Positions 57,076 through 64,000 of a stretch of 64,000 nt of DNA are shown one piece after another. Below the pieces are notes generated by a model that worked only from the letters and a program-made list of their open reading frames with translations, did not search any database and was not told the origin of the DNA. The position numbers and the translations under genes are program-made. Position 1 is the stretch's first letter, and the number at the start of each line of letters is the position of its first letter. Origin of the DNA: Clonostachys chloroleuca (taxonomy: Eukaryota; Ascomycota; Sordariomycetes; Hypocreales; Bionectriaceae); the NCBI GenBank assembly GCA_037952775.1, contig JBANAY010000001.1, positions 3,906,001 through 3,970,000 of the forward strand, in the 5' to 3' direction.

Positions 57076-59133
57076 CTACCATGCCCAGGACTCCCCTTCT
57101 AGCTTCCATAAAGTGCCAACTTGGTAGGGTTCCTGTGCAGCAAAGAAATTATCATCTGCTTTCAGCTGAGAGCTATGATGTGCGCCAAGTCGGTAGAAAC
57201 TGAACCCATCCAAGGTCTCGCCTCGCCTTCTTCTGAAGCCAAAGAACAGAGCAAGGAGGACCGAGCCTAGTGCCCAAATGCCGAATGGTATGACCACTAC
57301 TAGGGCGGGGACCTCCCCTCGGGTAATAATTTTGCTCTCGACAGATGATGATAGATTCGGGTGTATCCAGCTCCCCTCGAATCCATACTTGCCATCATAC
57401 ATCAGCTGTAGTGCCTCAGTTCCGTATGCTAGCATGGCAGACTTCTGCAGTTCCTGAGGGGTAATGAATCCTCCATAGACCATGGAGTTAGAATAGGCTG
57501 ACATAGTACGGGAATTGATGGAAGAAAAGAGGTCTATGTAGTTTGTTGATAGAATCGTTGCTACTGTGACCCCTAGCCTTGATACAGGTTCCTCGGGCTC
57601 AGCACTGGATTTAAGGTACGTTTCAGGGATGCGCTCTTCGAATGATCTGAAAGTAGAAGTTCTTGGGTCGAGATTGGCATCCCCAAATGTCGACACTGCC
57701 AAGCATCGCAGTCCAATAGGAGGCGCGAGCTCCATGGTTCGCTCCAACAATGACGGAAGGACGTCTATTATATTTCTCGAGTTCTTTGATTCCTTGTCAA
57801 GGTAGGTCGTGTTCTTGCCCGGCTGGTCAAAGTAGGTATTGTTGAGGTTCCACGATCCGTTCACTGACCTTTCAAACGGCGATTCCATATCTTGAATCAC
57901 AGGATCGAGCTCGCTGTTGAAATTCTTAACCTCTGACTGGGGATATGAAGCTGGGATCCTTAGCTGCCATAGGGCATATTCGACTATATCCCACTGTGAG
58001 GAAGCCTCCGGATCAAAGTTACTCGGCGCTTCATATGACATAGCTTCTCGAGATGCGACCTCCAAGTATCCATGTACGTTATGAGAATACCCTGTCAAGC
58101 TTAGGTATTGTTTCGGCTGTTGTTTCGCCGAAGGGCCCCGCTCAGAGAGAAGAGTGAACTGTGCCTCTTTTTTGACAATAGAACAGTTGTAGGATAATCG
58201 GAAGCCCCAAGTCCTTCCGGAGATAGGGGTTCTCCCTTGAGGTGCAAGAAACATTTCCGGTAGCCCATCATCCATCGGTAACGTGTTTGGAACACTTTGA
58301 AGGCCTTTGTATCTGCCCCGATCAATGTAGCCAGCGGTATAAAGGATACCAATACCGGGAACAGTTGCGGGCGACCCGACTTTCCATGCTTCCTCAATGT
58401 TGGAGGGGTACCACCACCAGGCTCGAGAATGCACATCTTCCCATGTTCGGCCAACTACTTCAGCCCTTGATTTTGTCTTCACAAAACCATCGGAGAGTTC
58501 CATAGTTATTCCTGAGAGCGGAAGACCAATATAGAACGAAAGGCTGAGGAGGGTGAGCATGTACCATAGCTTATGGTGTTCTAGAGATCCAAGAACTCTT
58601 CCCATGCCTTCAACCCAGTTCAATGGATTGAAGATACCCCATTTAAGTGACTTTAAGACTCCATACCAGCCGGTATAGCCTTTTCTTCCATCTTCACTAT
58701 TGACAAAGCGTGTGAAGGAAAGCCCCCACCCTCCCGGGTTACTCCATGTGCTCCCACTATGGTTTAGTAGTCCGACCATATCATGAGAACGAAGCCATCT
58801 GGATTGAAGGGCGGCACACTCGGCTCCAAGAAGACCATATCTAGACCATTCAAGGGCAAAAACACCGACGATGAACCAAGAGTAGAAGATCCACCGTTCA
58901 CCGGAGATGCCATAATTCACAGCATCATCCCGATCTCTGCGAATGAATAAATGCCAGATGATACAGTAATATCCCACCACAATCAATGGGCCTAGAAGGA
59001 GGACGAGAGAGCGTTTGATATGCAGGAGCTTTGGAGGCAGCGGGCGTGTTTCAACTGTGCTCTCCTTCGTGTTCTTGTTTTCATGACTCGGGAGAAGGTG
59101 CTGTAAACTGTCTTGGGCTGAAGTTGATGACAT
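57076..59133 (-). CDS. Large fungal membrane protein with ectodomain, unknown
   Basis: Single exon, 685 residues from the ATG at 59133 (MSSTSAQDSL). Three membrane segments lie in the first third (VLLLGPLIVVGYYCIIW, WIFYSWFIVGVFALEW, WYMLTLLSLSFYIGLPL) and one near the C-terminus (LVVVIPFGIWALGSVLLALF). Between them is a region of about 400 residues with many N-glycosylation sites (NCS, NGS, NNT, NTT, NLS) and few Cys, which suggests an extracytoplasmic domain. No enzymatic motif was recognised. It resembles the widespread uncharacterised ascomycete proteins of similar layout. It converges on the Zn2Cys6 gene, about 215 bp apart. Confidence 0.8.
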   Translation of the reverse strand: MSSTSAQDSLQHLLPSHENKNTKESTVETRPLPPKLLHIKRSLVLLLGPLIVVGYYCIIWHLFIRRDRDDAVNYGISGERWIFYSWFIVGVFALEWSRYGLLGAECAALQSRWLRSHDMVGLLNHSGSTWSNPGGWGLSFTRFVNSEDGRKGYTGWYGVLKSLKWGIFNPLNWVEGMGRVLGSLEHHKLWYMLTLLSLSFYIGLPLSGITMELSDGFVKTKSRAEVVGRTWEDVHSRAWWWYPSNIEEAWKVGSPATVPGIGILYTAGYIDRGRYKGLQSVPNTLPMDDGLPEMFLAPQGRTPISGRTWGFRLSYNCSIVKKEAQFTLLSERGPSAKQQPKQYLSLTGYSHNVHGYLEVASREAMSYEAPSNFDPEASSQWDIVEYALWQLRIPASYPQSEVKNFNSELDPVIQDMESPFERSVNGSWNLNNTYFDQPGKNTTYLDKESKNSRNIIDVLPSLLERTMELAPPIGLRCLAVSTFGDANLDPRTSTFRSFEERIPETYLKSSAEPEEPVSRLGVTVATILSTNYIDLFSSINSRTMSAYSNSMVYGGFITPQELQKSAMLAYGTEALQLMYDGKYGFEGSWIHPNLSSSVESKIITRGEVPALVVVIPFGIWALGSVLLALFFGFRRRRGETLDGFSFYRLGAHHSSQLKADDNFFAAQEPYQVGTLWKLEGESWAW

Positions 59134-61145
59134 TTTGGCATATAAAAATGGCAATCAATGACGAATAAGGTAAGTGATGAGAGTCTGTGGGTATATAATA
59201 GAATTTGCAGAGTCCCATGGAATATATACTACTTCAACAGGGCTCCAACTGAACCAAGATCACCCAAACCTTACCACGCATCATCTACCGTAAAATTAAA
59301 ACCTGCTAAATAAAGCCTGCTATTCTCGTTTCTTAAATCCTACCTAAGGCACACAATACAAAGAAATGCCTCATGCGGGTATAGCTTATGATGCATAGGA
59401 TTACTGTTGTCTTACATCGGGGGTGTCGATTGGTCATTATTTGGGAGGAGGCTGATACTATGAGCTTTTCGTTGGTTGGTAACTTATCACTTACATGCTA
59501 TTAGTGGGCAGCTGAACAACCACAACATGATAAATTCAGTGATACTGATGACAAGCGCCACAGCTTTATTCTGGTGAGGACCTAACTGGTACTCTCCGTG
59601 GATAGAATAATATGCCAAGTATTCTCGCCATCACGCGAACTTCGGGCCGGCCCGTACCCCGGGAGATGAATATTGGGATTTGAGTTGATTTTTCGCAACC
59701 ATCAAGGGAGCAGCTTCGAAGGCAGTATAAAGTCAACAAAGATCGGAAGAAGTCACATGGGCATATTGGGTGCTATGACGAAAAAGATTGACGATCAAGT
59801 AGGCTTTGGCTTTGCATGCTGACCACTCGATCCTACAATGCAAAGTAAGCCGCCACCATTCGTAAATGTAATATTTACTGACCGATAGAGAATCCATCAG
59901 GATGATGACTTTGCGGCTGACCATTCGAAGCCTTGGACAAAGAGTTGTCATGTTGTGGTTACGAAAAAAAAAAAATGCATTTGCGCATTCCACACAAGAC
60001 CACACATCAGCATCAAAGGGTGCTGTTACTAGATTGGGAATTTCCGGAAGACTGTAGGAAATCTGCTAATCTAAATATCAACGCAGTAGATCAATCTACA
60101 CTACACGTTTCACTCTCACAAAGCATGTCATGGTTACATAGTAGGCGTTTGCAAGTAATTGGTGAGGTGACAAGTCACACCAACAACACAAAAATAGCTT
60201 TTCATCCTCTCCTATCTACCTTACCTAGCGGTTAGCCCACATTCAAGTGAGCGACTAAAGGATACCTGCGCATATTCTAATTTTCTTCGCTTTGCCTTAG
60301 GCATAAGATTCAGTCCCAGATATGCTATGCACTGAAAGGTGAACTACGTGCTGTTAAAAGAACCCGCGACAGCATCGGCGGTCACTCCGGAGGAACAAAC
60401 GGTGACGATAAAATCGCGACAACGCCTTCTAGCGACTCCGACGGCGGATAAGTATTTGGGCCTCGATGTCACCACCCTGCGGCACGATGACCATACCGTC
60501 GGATAGGGCTGCGCTCCATTTTAAACACCCCGCTTCCACCAAAGGATGGGGGATGCATGATGCAAGGGAGATAGATGCTCTCGGTAGGATTCCATTTGGC
60601 CCAGGACAAAGGGACTAACCAACTGCTTATGTCCTGGCCAGGCATCTTGAAGCCGTTTGTCGGTGCTTGCGTGGCTGCCCAAAAGGAACGAGACGAAAAG
60701 CAACGGCCGAGGGGGTGATACAGTACGGAGACAGCACAGACCGAACCGGTGGGTTGGTTGTAGCTGGTGTAAGCCGTAGCGCACTTGGGGTTTATCGGCC
60801 CGTGATGTTTTGCTCCCTGCGCATGATGAGTTTCCCTTTAGGGAGACTGTGATCTACGCAAATACGACTATTGAGCGCCTTCACCTGATTGCCAAACCCA
60901 AAACGATCCAGCCTTCAGAATACGAACCTCCGTACCGGGGCGTCTACCAATCCGCAGTGAGAGTTGTCTCTGAAACATGTTAGATCGCTTTGGGTGCTGG
61001 TGCAGGGGTCTTGAGCTGACAACTCCGCCCATTGTTGACGATTGCGTTTCACCATCCCCCAAGATCTCTTCGCCTCATAAGTAAAGCAGAAATTCTCTCA
61101 TGAAAAGTAAATTGGATGGTTCCTCCGTAATCTTAGGGAATAGCA
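59134..61145. other. Gene-poor region, 2 kb
   Basis: No gene supported. It has an A13 run at about 59,965, and a GC-richer stretch at 60,350-60,860 with open but featureless frames on both strands. Confidence 0.45.
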
Positions 61146-63358
61146 ATGTTCAACCACATCGTGAAGATCGCCTCCGGGGTGGGCCGGGCCGTCACTGACA
61201 AGCCGAGCGGTTCGCTCCCCGCCACGCCGTACAAGAATTCGATAGGCGACAGGCGATTTCGATTGTGCAGAATTCAGAAAGACCCCTCAGAGAGAGGCGG
61301 GTTCTCCCTTGCTGTCCGCGAGTACGACCTCGACTCGCCTCCAACGTATTGCGCTGTGTCGTATACGTGGGCATCAGCCGACTTGGATAATCTGGGGACG
61401 GATAGACCCGGCGCTGAAGAGCGCATAATTCCCATTCTGGTCAATCAGATTCGCGTCAGAATCACCCAAAACCTTTTCGATTTCCTTCAGCAATGCGTGC
61501 AGTCAAAGTGGTTTCACGCTAGCCATAAACCGGAAACGGGAGAGTAGCCCACGATGCCAGTCTTTTCGTTGTCAATTATTTATGGATCGATGCCGTCTCC
61601 ATCAACCAGGACAGCACGGAGGACAGGATCCGGCATAGGTCAATCATGGGAGAAATCTATTTGAAATCTGCTCCAGTACCGATATGGCTGGGGAAAGAAG
61701 TCCCCAATCCTTACGTCAGATGGGTGCTGGAAGAGTTTATACCAGCCTTCAACAAGGCATTCCCACAGCCTGGTAGTCTCAAAGGCAAAGACCCACTGTG
61801 CACTGATCCAGTATTCACTGAACTTTTGGGGCAGGCTGCCTGTCGTCGGTGGCGCGATGCCTGGATTCCCTTCATGGAATTTCTTGGGAAGAAGCGTTGG
61901 TTTCGACGAGGATGGGCAGTCCAGGAGGTCATTATCCAATCCCTCACGAAGAACGGCGAATCTTTTCTTCTCTTTGGATATTACTCCGCTTCTTGGCTAC
62001 ACTTGAGGATCTTCCTGTCACTTCTCCACTTAGATGACTGGAATCCAGCCCTGGTCTCTGAGCTGTATCTACACGGCTTTACCAGTACAGCAAACCGCAC
62101 ACGTGATCTTTTTGGGTCCGTGGCCAACATCACCGCCGTGCGAAACAGCGTCCTTAGGTTCAGAAAGGCGGAGAGAGCAAGGAAGTCGTTTGAAAGACGG
62201 CCGAGTGTCAGCACCAAAGATTCGGTTGAATTAGATCCTTACGACCAGACCGAGCAGCAAAGGGCCTATACTGCTGCATTCCGCGTTCTCCAGATCATGA
62301 TGAGCTTTAAATTTTCCGACCACCGAGATAATGTTTACGTTTCATTCGACATTCTTAATTTTCTGGCGGGCGACGGGCTACAACTTCAGCTCGAGACAGA
62401 CTACAACAGCTCAGTAGTGGATGTTTACACAAGCATCTCCTGGCATTTTCTCAGTCACATGTCTTCTCTGGAGGTCCTCACCAGGGCCACTAATACTTCA
62501 ATGCAGCCTCGTATACCAGGACTTCCATCCTGGGTTCCAGACTTCTCGAAGAGGATCACCGCAAACTTCTTTCAAACGGCCAGGACCAAAGCCGCGGTCA
62601 ACAACCGAGGCCGCCTGCCTCGGTTTGATGCGTCCAACATGCCTCTTCGACGACCAATATTGCAAGGACCTACCCGCTTATCTATTGCTGGAACAAGGCT
62701 GGACAAACTTTCTAATTGTAGTCCTTGTTTAGCTAGGGCTAGTAAAGGCGGCTGGGATTATAGTTGGATGATCCGTGCCTGCAAGCGACTCGGCTCAGCG
62801 TTGTATCAACCTACTGGCGAACCGATCGACGAAGCCTTTACTCGAACGCTTCTAGTGGACTCTATACCCAAGCTATTCTCTTTGGAAAATTGTTCCGACG
62901 TGTTTCAGAGATTTTGGCTACACATTTTTGTGACAACGTGCCGTTCACAGCCCCCTTTGCAAAACGCTATCCTGGAATCACTCCGTACTATGGGTGATCA
63001 ACTGCAGCTGGCAAAGTGGTTACCAGACGCCGCGGCTTTCTCACAAGCTATCGAGAAACGGACAAAGAAGACTAATGAAGCCAGCCTCGGCCAGCTTTTT
63101 GGTATGGCGGATAGGCTTTGGAGTGCCAGAGTGTGCTTCTGTACAAACAACAATTACATCGGAATTGGCAACTTCAGAGCGGAGGTAGGTGACGAGGTGT
63201 GGCTACTTGAAGGTGGGAGAACGCCCTTCATTCTCCGGCGGCGGTCTAAAGAAAATGAGTATCAGCTCATCGGAGAAGCCTACTTGCATGGATTCATGTA
63301 TGGAGAAGGCATGACGCAAGAAAGAAGAAGCAATTTAGAGTCTGTAGTAATAGCATAG
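61146..63358 (+). CDS. HET-domain (heterokaryon incompatibility-like) protein
   Basis: About 737 residues. The HET core is present in order: YCAVSYTWASAD, LFDFLQQC, then LWIDAVSINQDSTEDRIRH, IMGEIYLKSAPVPIWLG, and KRWFRRGWAVQEV. The C-terminal end has the usual LIGEAYLHGFMYGEGM motif of this family. HET proteins mediate programmed cell death after non-self recognition. At about 61,540 (ACGGGAGAG) one G must be added to connect the two halves (TG to RVAHDASLFVVNYLWID). As written, the first part stops at 61547 after 133 codons. No intron with usable signals fits the junction. Confidence 0.8.
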
Positions 63359-64000
63359 TTAGCTGTTGGTGCACATTTATTCTCTAATTAATCTTTGTGA
63401 CGATTTTTGTTGCCTCTTTGCAATGGTCTGGGTAGATGAGGAAAAAAACAATATCATCTTCTAAGCTCAGGCAGACCAACATTTCCCTCCCCACATGAGA
63501 TTTGGAGATCTATCATCGATCATTTAGCGATATCACCATCAAGGTTAAGAACCGGGTCTTGACTTCGTGCTTCTGAAGTAATTCTGCTCTGGTGTGAAGG
63601 TGTGCAAATCTCGCAGGTGCCAATATCTTTCATCAAGCAGGGAATTGCCCGGTGGTATAGATGACCCGAGAAGCAAGCCGATATGCTTGATATGCTTTTG
63701 ATTGGGCAGGTGATATTACGAATGTTCTCTGTGGATCCGATCATGGGTTATGAGGAAGCTATTCTGAAATTGTTGGTTGACCCTGGTTCGACCTGTTTTC
63801 CCCCGCCTCAGACCATTTTCAACCTGCCAAAAAAACCTCTGTGTTTTGTACTCTAGCACTGAATATGGTCGGCATTCCCCGGAAACCGTACTGCCAACCC
63901 TGCAAACGCAGGAGAGTAAAAGTCTGATCTCCAATTCAACTCAAAAGGCTTCGAAAATGCATGTTACTGACCCACCAATTTGTTATTAGTGCGATGAAAA
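63359..64000. other. Right edge, possible 3' end of a minus-strand gene
   Basis: On the minus strand, 63,744-63,520 reads a Cys/His-rich stretch (ITCPIKSISSISACFSGH, LYH, CLMKDIGTCEIC) reminiscent of a RING-like or zinc-ribbon tail, preceded in another frame by QQFQNSFLITHDRIH. It could be the last exons of a gene starting beyond the window. Too little is visible for a family call. Confidence 0.25.

Noticed and set aside
59955..59975. A13 run as the poly-A tail of a retroposed element
   Set aside because: No upstream retroelement sequence or flanking duplication; similar homopolymers occur elsewhere (T13 near 53,635).
5186..63358. A secondary-metabolite cluster
   Set aside because: P450, MFS, SDR, GMC and a Zn2Cys6 regulator are present but scattered, and no PKS, NRPS, terpene or other backbone gene is visible.

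Overview
The window is nuclear DNA of a filamentous ascomycete (Pezizomycotina, most likely a Sordariomycete). The evidence is short spliceosomal introns of about 47-100 bp with GTRNGT donors, CTAAC/CTGAC branch sites and TAG/CAG acceptors. The gene families also fit: HET, Zn2Cys6 regulator, GMC alcohol oxidase, CBM1 module, M36 fungalysin, DUF3632, DUF8035 and SERAC1-like hydrolase. Genes lie on both strands, are mostly multi-exon, and are separated by 0.3-2.7 kb of gene-poor DNA. I assign no species.

Layout. 0.4-2.6 kb: compact DEAH-box RNA helicase. 5.2-6.9 kb: MFS transporter (-). 7.7-7.9 kb: a tRNA gene (-) with a Pol III terminator, an apparent CCU anticodon, a short anticodon-loop intron and an extra 57-nt insert in the D loop that looks like a spliceosomal intron. 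9.8-11.6 kb: coiled-coil/CCCH zinc-finger protein (-). 13.1-14.5 kb: secreted metzincin-like protease with a cellulose-binding tail. 14.7-15.2 kb: small conserved protein (-). 16.6-17.4 kb: GNAT acetyltransferase. 18.1-19.0 kb: short-chain dehydrogenase. 19.7-20.6 kb: DUF3632 protein (-). 20.9-23.6 kb: GPI-anchored cutinase-like esterase (+) and feruloyl-esterase-like enzyme (-). 24.5-31.8 kb: RidA-family protein, FAD monooxygenase, amino-acid/GABA permease and cytochrome P450, possibly a small catabolic neighbourhood. 32.5-35.5 kb: one long gene joining a J domain, a SERAC1-like alpha/beta hydrolase and a DUF8035-like tail (-). 36.0-38.0 kb: decayed M36 fungalysin pseudogene (-). 38.7-40.8 kb: 12-exon anion:cation symporter (-). 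43.5-44.6 kb: PY-motif/Cys-rich protein interrupted by an in-frame stop (-). 47.1-48.4 kb: seven-TM integral membrane protein. 49.3-51.3 kb: GMC alcohol oxidase, tail to tail with an MFS drug transporter (51.5-52.9 kb, -). 54.5-56.9 kb: Zn2Cys6 regulator. 57.1-59.1 kb: large uncharacterised membrane protein (-). 61.1-63.4 kb: HET-domain protein.

Themes. The secreted set (CBM1 protease, cutinase, feruloyl esterase, fungalysin remnant) fits a plant-associated or litter-degrading lifestyle. The HET protein and the J-domain/hydrolase fusion resemble families tied to fungal self/non-self recognition. No PKS, NRPS, terpene synthase or complete transposon is visible.

Quality note. At least eight reading-frame breaks in seven genes (CCCH, GNAT, DUF3632, J-hydrolase, fungalysin, 7TM, HET) are all repaired by adding exactly one base, usually in a short homopolymer run. 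That points to systematic single-base under-calling in the sequence rather than seven independent pseudogenes. The fungalysin alone also carries in-frame nonsense codons.
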